The notes under the pieces were generated by a model. It was not told the origin of the DNA. It did not search any database and saw nothing but the letters and a program-made list of their open reading frames with translations. This document shows positions 45,252 through 54,231 of a stretch of 64,000 bases of DNA, piece after piece. Source of the DNA: Methylophilaceae bacterium (GTDB lineage: Bacteria; Pseudomonadota; Gammaproteobacteria; Burkholderiales; Methylophilaceae); assembly GCA_905339275.1 (NCBI GenBank), contig CAJPFK010000001.1:744001-808000 (forward strand), read 5' to 3'. Each line of letters opens with the position of its first letter. Position 1 is the first letter of the stretch. A program made the position numbers and the translations under genes.

Positions 45252-46382
45252 ATGCTTTCATTTGAAGAAGAAATTATCACTGATACCCCGGCTGAAAAAT
45301 CGCAACTACATGCCGTGCCACCAGCTGCCGCACCTCTAGTCGCCGCAAACCAACCCAGTGTCAGCGGCAGGATCAATGTCAGCGACAAACGCGTCATTAA
45401 CGGCCAGACCGACGTTAACCAGCTTGTCCCATTCAAGTATCACTGGGCCTGGGATAAATACCTGGCTGGCTGTGCCAACCACTGGATGCCGCAGGAAGTC
45501 TCCATGAGCCGCGATATCGCGCAGTGGAAGGACAGTACCGCACTGACCGAGGATGAGCGCCTGATCGTCAAGCGCAACCTGGGGTTCTTTACGACGGCGG
45601 ATTCGCTGGCTGCCAATAACATCGTGCTCGGCACCTATCGCCATATCACGGCGCCGGAATGCCGCCAGTACCTGCTGCGGCAGGGCTTTGAGGAAGCCAT
45701 CCATACCCATGCCTATCAATATATCGTGGAAAGCCTGGGCCTGGACGAAAGCGAGATTTTCAATGCCTACCAGGAAGTCGCCAGCATCCGGGAAAAGGAC
45801 GAATTCCTGATCCCGTTCATCAACACGCTGACCGACCCTGAATTCAAGACCGGCACGCTGGAAACCGACCAGCAGTTGCTGCGCTCGTTGATCGTGTTCG
45901 CCTGCATCATGGAAGGCCTGTTCTTCTATGTCGGTTTCGTGCAGATCCTGGCGCTTGGCCGCCAGAACAAGATGCAGGGCGCGGCGGAACAATACCAGTA
46001 CATCCTGCGCGATGAATCGCTGCATTGCAATTTCGGCGTCGATCTCATCAACACCATCAAGCTGGAGAATCCGCATCTGTGGACGGCCGCGTTCCGCGAT
46101 GAAATCAAGGGGCTGATGCAGAAGGGCGTCGAGCTGGAATACCGCTATGCGGAAGATACCATGCCGCGCGGCGTGCTGGGGCTGAACGCCGGCATGTTCA
46201 AGGAATATCTGCGCTTCATCGCCAACCGGCGCCTGCAGCAGATCGGCATTGATGCCTTATATCCCGGAGCGACCAATCCGTTCCCGTGGATGAGCGAGAT
46301 GATGGACCTGAAAAAGGAGAAGAACTTCTTCGAGACGCGGGTGACCGAATACCAGACCGGCGGCGCGCTGAGCTGGGATTGA
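45252..46382 (+). CDS. nrdB: Class Ia ribonucleoside-diphosphate reductase beta subunit
   Basis: A 376-residue diiron protein. Ligand-bearing helices are visible in [46 protein letters not shown] and [14 protein letters not shown]. The Tyr in HAYQYI occupies the radical position, so it is a tyrosyl-radical enzyme rather than the Tyr-less Chlamydia type. AAGGAAA precedes the ATG. It lies 214 bp after nrdA, with a REP-like repeat in the gap. Confidence 0.94.
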   Translation: MLSFEEEIITDTPAEKSQLHAVPPAAAPLVAANQPSVSGRINVSDKRVINGQTDVNQLVPFKYHWAWDKYLAGCANHWMPQEVSMSRDIAQWKDSTALTEDERLIVKRNLGFFTTADSLAANNIVLGTYRHITAPECRQYLLRQGFEEAIHTHAYQYIVESLGLDESEIFNAYQEVASIREKDEFLIPFINTLTDPEFKTGTLETDQQLLRSLIVFACIMEGLFFYVGFVQILALGRQNKMQGAAEQYQYILRDESLHCNFGVDLINTIKLENPHLWTAAFRDEIKGLMQKGVELEYRYAEDTMPRGVLGLNAGMFKEYLRFIANRRLQQIGIDALYPGATNPFPWMSEMMDLKKEKNFFETRVTEYQTGGALSWD

Positions 46383-46399
46383 TTGGTATCGTAGCGCCA

Positions 46400-46442
46400 G
46401 GCGCATGCCGGCAGTTTCTGATTGACGCTGCCTGGCTGCGCC
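46400..46442. terminator. Imperfect hairpin after nrdB
   Basis: GGCGCATGCCGGCAG pairs with CTGCCTGGCTGCGCC around a 13-nt loop with one or two mismatches. It lies 17 bp beyond nrdB and before a convergent gene. No U-run follows, so an intrinsic terminator is only possible. Confidence 0.35.
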
Positions 46443-46526
46443 CGGAACGCTGAACCGGGCGATGGAATGCTTGAATCCGCCAACAATGCAATAGCCGCCA
46501 TAGCCCGTTTCCCGGCGTTGTGATAA

Positions 46527-47027
46527 TCAGCGTTTCCAGTATGCGCGAAGCTGGTTTTCGCCAGGGCTATACTGTAATTCCAGGTGGCCCTGGTAAGCAT
46601 GATGGATTGCCTCGCCAATGCCGCGCGCAAGGTGTATGTCTGTCGTGGTGATTGTGATGGCGCCTTCGTGCCGGTCGATGTTGATGATGCGCTTGAGCGG
46701 ATGCTCGGCTTTTTCGTGCTTTTCATGGTTGGTGACCAAGCGCATGATCTCGTCACTGTGATCGATCAGGAACTGGCCTTCCAGCGAAACAAAGCCGGCA
46801 GGGAAGTTATCCTGCTGGCGCAGGCAGGCCGGGCAGGTTTCATGATTCGCGTCAGCAGGCGTTTCGGCCCATTGCCAGCGGCCCTTGTGAAAGACCGCGC
46901 TGCATTGCGGGCAGACCGTCGGGTCGGCCAATTTTCCCTTGCTTCTGTAGGCGTCGATATGCTGTTCTATCAGCGGCCTATCATGGCTGATCGGATGGAA
47001 ACCGTGTGGAACCTTATTGGAGAGCAT
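46527..47027 (-). CDS. Zinc-ribbon protein of a stress locus (BCAM0308-like)
   Basis: A 166-residue protein with two CxxC pairs (CPQCSAVF near residue 39 and CPACLRQ near 67), a likely zinc ribbon between GRWQW segments. The C-terminal half (IVNIDRHEGAITITTTDIHLARGIGEAI-like) resembles small RNA- or nucleotide-binding folds. I recall this as the BCAM0308 family found in the low-oxygen-activated locus of Burkholderia, which matches the neighbours here. The function is unknown. Confidence 0.7.
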   Translation of the reverse strand: MLSNKVPHGFHPISHDRPLIEQHIDAYRSKGKLADPTVCPQCSAVFHKGRWQWAETPADANHETCPACLRQQDNFPAGFVSLEGQFLIDHSDEIMRLVTNHEKHEKAEHPLKRIINIDRHEGAITITTTDIHLARGIGEAIHHAYQGHLELQYSPGENQLRAYWKR

Positions 47028-47114
47028 ACGAAATTTCCTTTCATATGAATCAGAACATTCGGAAACCCGTATCGATCGGAACCGTGCCGGGCCTTGTCTC
47101 AGTGCATGGCGAAT

Positions 47115-47564
47115 CTAGCGACGTTTCTTTGCCTCGCTTTTCTGTTCGCGTTCCACTAATTTGGTCAACGCCCCCAACTCTCTTGCCAGCAATAACAGGA
47201 TATCGTCCAGGGTGATGATACCGGCCAGCTTGCCGGCTTTGTCAACGATGGGGAGCCGCCTGACGCCCTTGCCTGCCATCGTCTGGATGGCTTCGAACAC
47301 TCCGGACTCCTTGCTTACAACGGTCAGGCTGGGCACCATGATGTCGCCGACCGTGATGACATTGGGATCAAGTTCTGTCGCAACCAGCTCAATCACCACA
47401 TCCCGGTCAGTCACGATGCCAACCGGAGTATCCTTGCCGCCCTGTTTTTCAATGACAACCACAGCGCCCACATGGTGTTCCCTCATCAATTTCGAGGCTT
47501 GTGTGATTGTGCTGTTACGCTCGACGGTGACCACTCTGGGATTGCATATCTCATTAATCGGCAT
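47115..47564 (-). CDS. CBS-domain pair protein
   Basis: A 149-residue protein made of two CBS motifs. The first spans about residues 7-65 (ITQASKLMREHHVGAVVVIE, PVGIVTDRDVV) and the second about 72-130 (TVSKESGVFEAIQTMAGKGVRRLPIVD, LAGIITLDDILLLLA). Such stand-alone pairs bind adenosyl nucleotides. The ATG at 47,564 has AAGGAAA upstream. It is 38 bp after the nitroreductase gene and on the same strand, consistent with a stress operon. Confidence 0.87.
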   Translation of the reverse strand: MPINEICNPRVVTVERNSTITQASKLMREHHVGAVVVIEKQGGKDTPVGIVTDRDVVIELVATELDPNVITVGDIMVPSLTVVSKESGVFEAIQTMAGKGVRRLPIVDKAGKLAGIITLDDILLLLARELGALTKLVEREQKSEAKKRR

Positions 47565-47602
47565 GATGATTTCCTTTGATGTTGAGTTCGAATGGTCGTT
47601 GT

Positions 47603-48190
47603 TCAGGTTGCCAGGCACGCAATCGTGTTAAGGATGTGCGGTGCTTTTCTTGAAGTAGGGGTTGTTTCTCCCCTGGGCCAGCCCAGGATGAGCGGAACGA
47701 CTGCTTCAAACTGATCCGGTATGCCCAGTGCCGGTTTTACTTCGGGTATTTTCATGGCTGGCAATGCTGTCCCTATAACGCAGGTTCCCAAATTCATCGC
47801 ACACGCAGCCAGCATGAGATTTTCCGCTGCCAGCCAGCAATCAGCTTCAACGAAAGGGCCGGTTGATTTTGCGCAAATGATGATCAGCGTGCCTGCATCG
47901 TAAAACAGATTGAAATCCGCATTGCTGATGTCTTCCACGTTGTGAGCGCTTCTCCTGGCCTGTTCGATAAACAGCGGCTTGGCCCGGTCCGACAGATTCC
48001 GCAACATCTCCCGGTTCTGGATGATGACAAATGCGCAAGGCTCTTCATGCATTGCCGTAGGCGCCCGGACGGCTGCTTCCAGTAAAGACAGGATGGTTTT
48101 TCTGGTCACTTCCTGCGGGAGATAGCTGCGTACGGATCTTCTGGCAAGAATTGTCTCGAATATATTCATTTCCACTTGCGGAAATTGCAT
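47603..48190 (-). CDS. Nitroreductase-family flavoprotein
   Basis: A 195-residue FMN-dependent oxidoreductase. The N-terminal ETILARRSVRSY and the AVRAPTAMHEEPCAFVII segment bear the FMN-phosphate-binding residues; AAENLMLAACAMNLGTCVIG is the helix typical of the family. AGAGGTGA lies 7 nt before the ATG at 48,190, favouring that start over an ATG at 48,169. The substrate is unknown. It lies downstream of a FixJ-like regulator and upstream of the CBS gene. Confidence 0.87.
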   Translation of the reverse strand: MQFPQVEMNIFETILARRSVRSYLPQEVTRKTILSLLEAAVRAPTAMHEEPCAFVIIQNREMLRNLSDRAKPLFIEQARRSAHNVEDISNADFNLFYDAGTLIIICAKSTGPFVEADCWLAAENLMLAACAMNLGTCVIGTALPAMKIPEVKPALGIPDQFEAVVPLILGWPRGETTPTSRKAPHILNTIACLAT

Positions 48191-48261
48191 GGAAAATCAC
48201 CTCTTACTGACCGATTGCTTTTCGAAAGCCTGTTCAATAAAAGATATCAATATTTGCGCTC

Positions 48262-48276
48262 ACGGATAATCCGTGC
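48262..48276. promoter_or_regulatory. Perfect palindrome upstream of the nitroreductase gene
   Basis: CACGGATAATCCGTG has 7-bp arms around a single A. It lies 72 bp upstream of the nitroreductase start and 44 bp after the response regulator gene. It may be an operator for the nitroreductase-CBS genes; it could also form a transcript hairpin after the regulator gene, though no U-run follows. Confidence 0.4.
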
Positions 48277-48319
48277 GAACACCTAGTGGAGGAGGAGCGG
48301 TCTACGGCGATGGGTCTAA

Positions 48320-48943
48320 TCAGGAATTCGGGAGCAGGCCGGCATCGCTCGCAATTCTCGCCAATTCGAGCAGGTTCACTGCGCCAGTCTTCTGCATGAT
48401 CTTGGATTTGTGGATTTCTATCGTGCGATGGCTGATGCCCAGCTTGCGCGCGATTTCCTTGTTTGTATGGCCGGCAATGGCCAGCGCGGTCACTTGCAAC
48501 TCCCTCTCGGTCAATGTTGCAAGCAGGGATTTTGCATGGAGATGTCTTGCCGCCTGTATCCGTATCCTTTCACTTTCCTGAAGCGCAGCCTGCACGGCAG
48601 AGAGCAGATTGCTTCTGGTAACCGGCTTTGTCAGGAAATCCATCGCGCCTGCTTTTATTGTTTTTACGCTCTTGGGGATATCGCCGTGAGCGGTAAGAAA
48701 AATGATGGGCAGTAAAATCGCGCGTCGGCATAATTCCTCTTGAAACTGCATGCCATCCATTCCCGGCATGCGTATGTCAACGATTGCGCAACCATGAAAT
48801 GCCGGCAGGTATTCCGAAAAAAAAGCTTCCCCGGAGTCGAAAGCTTTCACTGTGTAGCCGTCCTGCTCGATCATGAGGGTCAACGAGTCCCTGACCGCGG
48901 GGTCATCGTCTATGATGAAGACTGTCGCCCCAGGGCAGGTCAT
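48320..48943 (-). CDS. FixJ/NarL-type response regulator
   Basis: A 207-residue regulator. The receiver domain has the acidic pocket IIDDDPAV, the phospho-acceptor Asp in AIVDIRMPGMDG, the Thr in FLTAHG and the Lys in LTKPV. The C-terminal LuxR-type HTH is LTERELQVTALAIAGHTNKEIARKLGISHRTIEIHK. The start overlaps the stop of the histidine kinase gene by 4 nt, so the pair is a two-component system. It may control the neighbouring stress genes. Confidence 0.9.
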   Translation of the reverse strand: MTCPGATVFIIDDDPAVRDSLTLMIEQDGYTVKAFDSGEAFFSEYLPAFHGCAIVDIRMPGMDGMQFQEELCRRAILLPIIFLTAHGDIPKSVKTIKAGAMDFLTKPVTRSNLLSAVQAALQESERIRIQAARHLHAKSLLATLTERELQVTALAIAGHTNKEIARKLGISHRTIEIHKSKIMQKTGAVNLLELARIASDAGLLPNS

Positions 48944-50439
48944 GCGGCAAGCGGCAGGCTGAAATGGAATGCGGTGCCGGGCTTTTTTTCAGGGTCTATC
49001 CATAGCTGCCCGCCCATGGCCTCGATGAGCGCCCGGCTGATCGTCAGCCCCATGCCCATGCCTTTTTTCCTGGTGCTGAAAAAAGGCTCGAATATGCGAC
49101 TCATCATTGCAGGGTCGATTCCCGGGCCGCTATCCCGTATTGAAACCTGAGCAAATTTCCTGCTTTTCATGGTGCGGACCTGAATGGTAATCGAAGCGGC
49201 GGGTATTCCTGCTTCACGCATCGCTTCTACGCCGTTGTACAGCAGGTTGATCAATACCTTTCTGACCTGGGTGCGGCTTCCTGTCACCGGAGGTAAATGC
49301 TTTTCCAGTTCCAGTATCAAATGAAAGTCGGAATAACCATCGTTTTTTGCATTATTGAGAACTTCCTGCACAAGGTCATTCAGGTCTATCGATTCGACTT
49401 CGACCTCTTCTTTCTGCAGAAATGAAAGCAGTTCATGCAAACTTTTTCCTGCACGCTGTGCCTGCGTAAAGCAACCCTCAAGCGCGCGTACCAGTTTGTC
49501 CGGGTCCGCAAGATTTGAAGACATCGAGCGTAAGGCAACCTCACTGTAGGCGGATATTGCGGCAAGCGGCTGATTCAGTTCATGGGCAATCGCTGCGGCG
49601 GTCTGCGTTGCCACCTGGTGTTTGGCCAGATGGTCCATCTCGGCGCGTTGAACCCGCAATTCCCTTTCGAGCCGTTTCCGGTCGGTGATGTCCTGGACGA
49701 TACCTGCCATCCTTACTGCAAGGCCTTCCGAGAAAAATACCTTGCCCGTTATGGAAACCCAATGTTCGCTGCTGTCGATTTCGTTGATTACACGATATTC
49801 CACCTGGTATTCGCCATCCCCACCGGGGTCCAAAGCGCGTTTGAAGGCATTGTTTCTTACGGGCAGGTCTTCAGGATGCAGGCGCGCCATCAATTTTTCA
49901 TGAAAGACGGCTTCCTGCCGGGAAAGCCCCCATAACTCACGAATTCGCTCGTCACAAAGGACTTCCTGATTTAATAAATCATAGTCAAAAACTCCCAGGC
50001 CTGCTGCATTCTTGGCGAGCTGCAGGCGCTTTTCACTGTCCCATAGCGCTCTTTCCGCCTGATGACGCCGGTCGGCAACATGAAATGTAATCAGGACATA
50101 ATGCTGGCCTTTGTCCTGGATCGGACTGAGGCCGATATCGACCAGCAATTCCTTGCCGTCGCGGGTAAGCACGACGAGGTTTTTACCATTACCCATGGAG
50201 CGCTTTTCGGGGTTTCCCGAAAAAGCCTTCCGGTTATGCCGATGACTCTCGCGGTAGCGGGCCGGCATGAGCGCCTCTACATGGGCACCGATCATGTTGG
50301 CGTCGTCCATGTAGCCCAGCATTTGCTGCACAGCAGGATTTGCCTGAATTACCCGGCCCTCATCATCGACCAGCAGCATTGCATCAGCCACTGCATCAAA
50401 TAACGTTTTTGAGGTCAAGCGTTCCAGCGGATTGGTCAA
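48940..50439 (-). CDS. FixL-like PAS-PAS sensor histidine kinase
   Basis: A 499-residue soluble kinase with no TM helix. PAS1 (about 10-130) contains MPARYRESHRHNRKAF followed by GNPEKRSMG and TRDGKELLVDIGL, which lines up with the heme-PAS of FixL and places His66 at the proximal heme ligand. PAS2 (about 140-255) follows. The HisKA phospho-acceptor is His in AAIAHELNQPLAAIS, and HATPase motifs NLLYNGVEAM, DSGPGI and GMGMGLTIS complete it. It overlaps the FixJ-like regulator gene. An oxygen- or redox-sensing role is inferred, not shown. Confidence 0.87.
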   Translation of the reverse strand: MTNPLERLTSKTLFDAVADAMLLVDDEGRVIQANPAVQQMLGYMDDANMIGAHVEALMPARYRESHRHNRKAFSGNPEKRSMGNGKNLVVLTRDGKELLVDIGLSPIQDKGQHYVLITFHVADRRHQAERALWDSEKRLQLAKNAAGLGVFDYDLLNQEVLCDERIRELWGLSRQEAVFHEKLMARLHPEDLPVRNNAFKRALDPGGDGEYQVEYRVINEIDSSEHWVSITGKVFFSEGLAVRMAGIVQDITDRKRLERELRVQRAEMDHLAKHQVATQTAAAIAHELNQPLAAISAYSEVALRSMSSNLADPDKLVRALEGCFTQAQRAGKSLHELLSFLQKEEVEVESIDLNDLVQEVLNNAKNDGYSDFHLILELEKHLPPVTGSRTQVRKVLINLLYNGVEAMREAGIPAASITIQVRTMKSRKFAQVSIRDSGPGIDPAMMSRIFEPFFSTRKKGMGMGLTISRALIEAMGGQLWIDPEKKPGTAFHFSLPLAA

Positions 50440-50532
50440 TTTGCCTTGCCCCTGACAAGCAATTCGAAACAGTACGACCCAGTCTAAGCCACATTGACGA
50501 CATCAGGGTAAATATACTGAAAATTACAGTTA

Positions 50533-50560
50533 TAAGGGCTGGCCCTTACGTGCTAGCACG
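50533..50560. promoter_or_regulatory. Two adjacent palindromes between kinase and DUF2934 genes
   Basis: TAAGGGC-TG-GCCCTTA (50,533-50,548) has perfect 7-bp arms and is followed without gap by CGTGCTAGCACG (50,549-50,560), a perfect 12-bp palindrome. They lie in the 245-bp divergent region, 94 bp from the kinase start and 125 bp from the DUF2934 start. Binding sites of the adjacent FixJ-like regulator or another dimeric factor are the likeliest explanation. Confidence 0.55.
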
Positions 50561-50684
50561 AATTATTTTGCCCGCTATTTTTCTGTAATTTACGAAGCTT
50601 GCATCAGCTTTAGCCGTAGAAAATTTTAAATCCCTTGCCCGGCTTTTTGCCGAAACTTTTAAGTTGTTGACTCAGGAGGGTTCC

Positions 50685-50909
50685 ATGTCAGCTACCGCCA
50701 AATCAATCTCCAGAAAAGAGCAGCCTGCCGGGAGTTCCGGCTTGTTACCTGTAATCGGGATCGAATCAAAACCTGCTGAAGATGAAGCGGGCCGCAATAC
50801 GGCAATTGCCATGAGAGCATATTACCTGGCCCAGGAACGGGGATTCGAGCCAGGACATGATCTGGATGACTGGCTGGCGGCAGAGCAGGAAGAATGCAAT
50901 GAGCACTGA
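50685..50909 (+). CDS. DUF2934 small protein
   Basis: A 74-residue protein. The C-terminal part (IAMRAYYLAQERGFEPGHDLDDWLAAEQE) has the DUF2934 pattern in which an AYxLxxxRG helix is followed by GxxxxDWLxAE. The ATG at 50,685 has an excellent AGGAGGG ribosome site. Its end overlaps the next gene by 11 nt. Proteins of this type often lie beside stress genes; the function is unknown. Confidence 0.82.
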   Translation: MSATAKSISRKEQPAGSSGLLPVIGIESKPAEDEAGRNTAIAMRAYYLAQERGFEPGHDLDDWLAAEQEECNEH

Positions 50910-51330
50910 CGCGGGAACATATCGTGCAGTAAAAACGAATTCTTCCATCACAATAAAAATTAAGGATTTCCCCGGAATAAAGCCTACGCAGCCGGAAGCG
51001 CAGGTAGCGATACTGTGGCTTGACGATAACGGTTTCGTCCGCGATTGCAACATGACGGCCATCAAGCTGCTTGGATGCCATCCTGCGGATAAGACGTTGC
51101 GCCACATCTCCACTTTTCTGCCGCAATTGAGGAACATGGAGCTGCTGCAGGACAGTCACCTCAATCCTTATCTGCGCTATGTGGCCCATGTCGGTCACCA
51201 GTTTGAAGTGCTGACCGCCAGTGGCGCGCGGCTTTGCGGCGAGCTGTTCTTCAGCGAGGTCGAGAGGCCTGCGCCGCATGCGCTGCGGCTGATTATCAGC
51301 CTGCTCGATCAAAACCCTGCGGCAGGCTAA
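50899..51330 (+). CDS. Small stand-alone PAS-like protein
   Basis: A 143-residue protein with a PAS-like core: AILWLDDNGFVRDCNMTAIKLLGCHPAD resembles the first half of a PAS domain, and FEVLTASGARLCGELFFSEV the second. No output domain is attached. The ATG at 50,899 lies within the end of the DUF2934 gene, indicating coupling. It may act as a partner or ligand sensor for the nearby kinase, but this is inference. Confidence 0.65.
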   Translation: MSTDAGTYRAVKTNSSITIKIKDFPGIKPTQPEAQVAILWLDDNGFVRDCNMTAIKLLGCHPADKTLRHISTFLPQLRNMELLQDSHLNPYLRYVAHVGHQFEVLTASGARLCGELFFSEVERPAPHALRLIISLLDQNPAAG

Positions 51331-51369
51331 AAAAGATTCAACTGCAATCACATTTACAAGGAGAACATT

Positions 51370-51879
51370 ATGGCTAAGGAAAAACCACAGACTGTGCCAG
51401 TCACCAACGGCAATGAAACAAAAAGCACGCCTTCGTTGCTGCATCCTTTCACGGAAATGGAAAGTGCATTTGAAAGGCTTTTCAGGCGTAACTGGCCTTC
51501 ATTATGGGGCAGGCACGATTTTCCAACCTTTGACGCCCTTCTTGAGTTCGAGAGGCAGCGCATACCCAACCTGGATATCATCGACCGTGACAGCGAGATT
51601 GTGGTGAGAGCTGAAATTCCGGGGATAGACAAAAAAGATGTGAGTGTTGCAGTGACAGATAATCTGCTTACGGTAAAAGGGCAGACGCAAAGCGAAAAAA
51701 AGGATGAAAAGGGCGATTATCATCGCCATGAGATTTCCCGTTCCTCTTTTGCACGCTCGGTGACGCTGCCCGGCGCCGTGGATGCATCCCGGTCGGCTGC
51801 GACATTGAAAGATGGCATATTGGAAATAAAAATGCCGAAAGCGGAGTCCTCACAACGCAGAACCATCGCTGTTCAATAA
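51370..51879 (+). CDS. Small heat shock protein Hsp20
   Basis: A 169-residue alpha-crystallin-domain protein. The domain starts at PNLDIIDRDSEIVVRAEIPGIDKKDVSV and ends with the ATLKDGILEIKMPKAE block and a short tail. AAGGAG precedes the ATG. It probably forms the last gene of the DUF2934-PAS-Hsp20 group. It holds unfolded proteins under stress. Confidence 0.93.
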   Translation: MAKEKPQTVPVTNGNETKSTPSLLHPFTEMESAFERLFRRNWPSLWGRHDFPTFDALLEFERQRIPNLDIIDRDSEIVVRAEIPGIDKKDVSVAVTDNLLTVKGQTQSEKKDEKGDYHRHEISRSSFARSVTLPGAVDASRSAATLKDGILEIKMPKAESSQRRTIAVQ

Positions 51880-51937
51880 TTGATTGAAAGCCGGCCCCTG
51901 CGCTCGAAGCCAGGCTGCATCCTGTTGGCGATTGCGG

Positions 51938-52957
51938 TTAAATCTGCATCAACGCGCTGCGAATCTTCGGCTCGTCCAGATCCTTGCCGATCAGCACGAC
52001 GCGGGTGATCGGCTCATCCTCGTCCCAGCCCTTGAGCAGGGTGGGCGGGTAGAGCGTGCGCTGCACTGCATGCACGGCCAGCGGCGCGGGCTGGTCTTCG
52101 GCATGGACGATGCCTTTCATGCGCAGCAGGTTCTCGCCGAAGGTTGCGCAAAGCCATTTCAGCACGGGTTCCAGTTGATCCCAGTTCAGCGGCTTGGGCA
52201 GGGTGACGGTGAAACTGCCGATTTCGTTGTCGTGCGCATGCCCGGGTAGTGTGCCCCGTTGGTTGATCGATGGTTTTTTGACCTCGCGCAGCCAGCGCTG
52301 CGGCTGGGCCTTCCTGGTTTCCGGGTCGAACAGGCCGACATTGATGACGGCTTGCGGGTCTATGTGGCCATGCGTGATGCGATGCAGCGTTGCGCCGGGG
52401 TTCAGCGCCAGCAGCTTGTCCGTCAGTGCTGCCATCTGTTCCCGGGATGCCAGGTCGACTTTGGTCAGTAGCAGCACGTCGGCCACGGCGGCCTGCTTGC
52501 GTGCCTCGATATGCAGCCCTATCTGCTCAAGCCCATAGACGCTGTCGATCGTCACGACTACCGCATCCAGCCGGTAGGTGGAATTGATTACCGGCTCGTT
52601 CAGCAGGTTGGCCATGATGGGGCCGGGGTCGGCCATGCCGGTGGTTTCAATCACCAGTCGCCTGAATTCCGGAATGGCGCCAAGCGCCCGCTTGAAGAAC
52701 AGGTCGCGCAGCGTGTCGGCCATCTCGTTGGTCAGCGTGCAGCACAGGCAGCCGGATTCCAGCAGCACGGTATTGTCGGCAATGTGCTGGCTTTCGACCG
52801 TGCGGGCGAGAATGTGGTCAAGCCCGGCTTCGCCCAGTTCGTTGATGACCACCGCGGTGTCTTTCATGTCTGGGTGGTTGAGCAGCTTGCTCAACAGGGT
52901 GGTTTTCCCGCTGCCCAGGAAACCGGTGAGCAGGGTGACAGGTATTCTCTTATCCAT
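51938..52957 (-). CDS. COG0523 (CobW/YjiA-type) metal-chaperone GTPase
   Basis: A 339-residue G3E GTPase. Walker A is LTGFLGSGKTTLLSK, the metal-binding motif is CLCC in LESGCLCCTLTNE, Walker B is ETTGMADP and the guanine-specificity motif is TKVD. The C-terminal CobW_C domain follows. It lies 41 bp downstream of a second COG0523 gene in an apparent zinc-response operon, so zinc is the likely metal; cobalt cannot be excluded. Confidence 0.85.
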   Translation of the reverse strand: MDKRIPVTLLTGFLGSGKTTLLSKLLNHPDMKDTAVVINELGEAGLDHILARTVESQHIADNTVLLESGCLCCTLTNEMADTLRDLFFKRALGAIPEFRRLVIETTGMADPGPIMANLLNEPVINSTYRLDAVVVTIDSVYGLEQIGLHIEARKQAAVADVLLLTKVDLASREQMAALTDKLLALNPGATLHRITHGHIDPQAVINVGLFDPETRKAQPQRWLREVKKPSINQRGTLPGHAHDNEIGSFTVTLPKPLNWDQLEPVLKWLCATFGENLLRMKGIVHAEDQPAPLAVHAVQRTLYPPTLLKGWDEDEPITRVVLIGKDLDEPKIRSALMQI

Positions 52958-52998
52958 GAGGCTATTCTACTTGAAGCCACCGGCAACGGCAGCACTGG

Positions 52999-54219
52999 TC
53001 AGGCAATGGCTTCTTCTGTTTCTTCAGCCCGGGCGTGCCAGGCGGGGAAGGGGTCCGGCAGGGACTTCCATCCGTCCATCCCCGTTGCCAGCTCTTCCTC
53101 GGTCAGCAGGCAGCTATCGAATGCGGCAACCAACTGCGTTTCGTCCATCTCCATGCCGATCAGCACCAATTCCTGCTGGCGGTCGCCGTAAGGCTCTTCG
53201 CAGCGTGCGCGGATTGTTTGCAGGTGCTCTTCATCCGCCGGCCAATATGCATCGGGCGTAGCCGCCCACCACATGCCTGCCAGTTCATTGCGCGAGATGG
53301 CGCCGGCCTGGGACCAGGACGCACAGAATTCGGGACGGGTGGCGATCCAGAAATGACCCTTGGAGCGGATCACGCCGGGCCATTCCTGCCCGAGCCAATC
53401 CCACAGGCGTTGCGGATGAAACGGCTTCCGTGCCCGGTAAACGAAGCTTGAGATGCCGTATTCCTCGCTTTCCGGTATGTGTTCGCCGCGCAGTTCCTTC
53501 AGCCAGCCGGGCGCATCCTGCGCCGCCTCAAAATCGAATTTCCCGGTATTCATGACACGATCCAGCGGTACTTTGCCGAAAATACTGTGCACGATATCGG
53601 CTCCTGGGTTCAGGCGCTTCAGAATGCCCTCAAGTCGTGCGATTTCCTCAGCGGACATCAGGTCGGTTTTATTCAGCACCAGCACATCACAGAACTCGAT
53701 CTGATCAACCAGCAAATCGACTACGGTACGATTGTCATCTTCCCCCATGCTCTCGCCCCGGTCGGCGATGAAATCGCGCGAACTGTAATCGCGCAGGAAG
53801 TTGAAGGCATCGACAACCGTCACCATGGTATCGAGTCGGGATATGTCGGAAAGGCTTTGTTCATTTTCATCCCGGAACGTGAAGGTTTCCGCGACCGGCA
53901 AGGGTTCCGAGATGCCGGTAGACTCGATCAGGAGATAGTCGAAACGGTTCTCGGCAGCGAGCCGCCGTATCTCGACCAGCAGGTCTTCGCGTAGCGTGCA
54001 GCAGATGCAGCCGTTGCTCATTTCCACCAGTTTTTCCTCAGCACGCGACAAACCTGCGCCGCCTTCGCGGATCAACTGCGCGTCGACATTGATTTCGGAC
54101 ATGTCATTGACGATGACGGCAACGCGCCTGCCTTCGCGGTTGTTCAGAATATGGTTGAGGAGGGTGGTCTTGCCTGCCCCGAGAAAGCCGGATAAGACGG
54201 TGACGGGTAGTTTTTTCAT
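52999..54219 (-). CDS. zigA: Zinc-starvation GTPase, ZigA/YciC-type COG0523
   Basis: A 406-residue G3E GTPase with [15 protein letters not shown], the CICC motif in [20 protein letters not shown] and NKTD. The C-terminal part has the ZigA/YciC feature [20 protein letters not shown]. In other bacteria this subgroup is Zur-repressed and supplies zinc to enzymes under starvation. It lies 12 bp downstream of a DksA-like gene and downstream of the Zur-like gene. The symbol is by family resemblance. Confidence 0.85.
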   Translation of the reverse strand: MKKLPVTVLSGFLGAGKTTLLNHILNNREGRRVAVIVNDMSEINVDAQLIREGGAGLSRAEEKLVEMSNGCICCTLREDLLVEIRRLAAENRFDYLLIESTGISEPLPVAETFTFRDENEQSLSDISRLDTMVTVVDAFNFLRDYSSRDFIADRGESMGEDDNRTVVDLLVDQIEFCDVLVLNKTDLMSAEEIARLEGILKRLNPGADIVHSIFGKVPLDRVMNTGKFDFEAAQDAPGWLKELRGEHIPESEEYGISSFVYRARKPFHPQRLWDWLGQEWPGVIRSKGHFWIATRPEFCASWSQAGAISRNELAGMWWAATPDAYWPADEEHLQTIRARCEEPYGDRQQELVLIGMEMDETQLVAAFDSCLLTEEELATGMDGWKSLPDPFPAWHARAEETEEAIA

Positions 54220-54231
54220 GCTTTTTCCTGA

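Noticed and set aside
50494..50506. FNR-like site TTGAC-GAC-ATCAG before the kinase gene
   Set aside because: The half-sites are 3 bp apart instead of 4 and both deviate from consensus.
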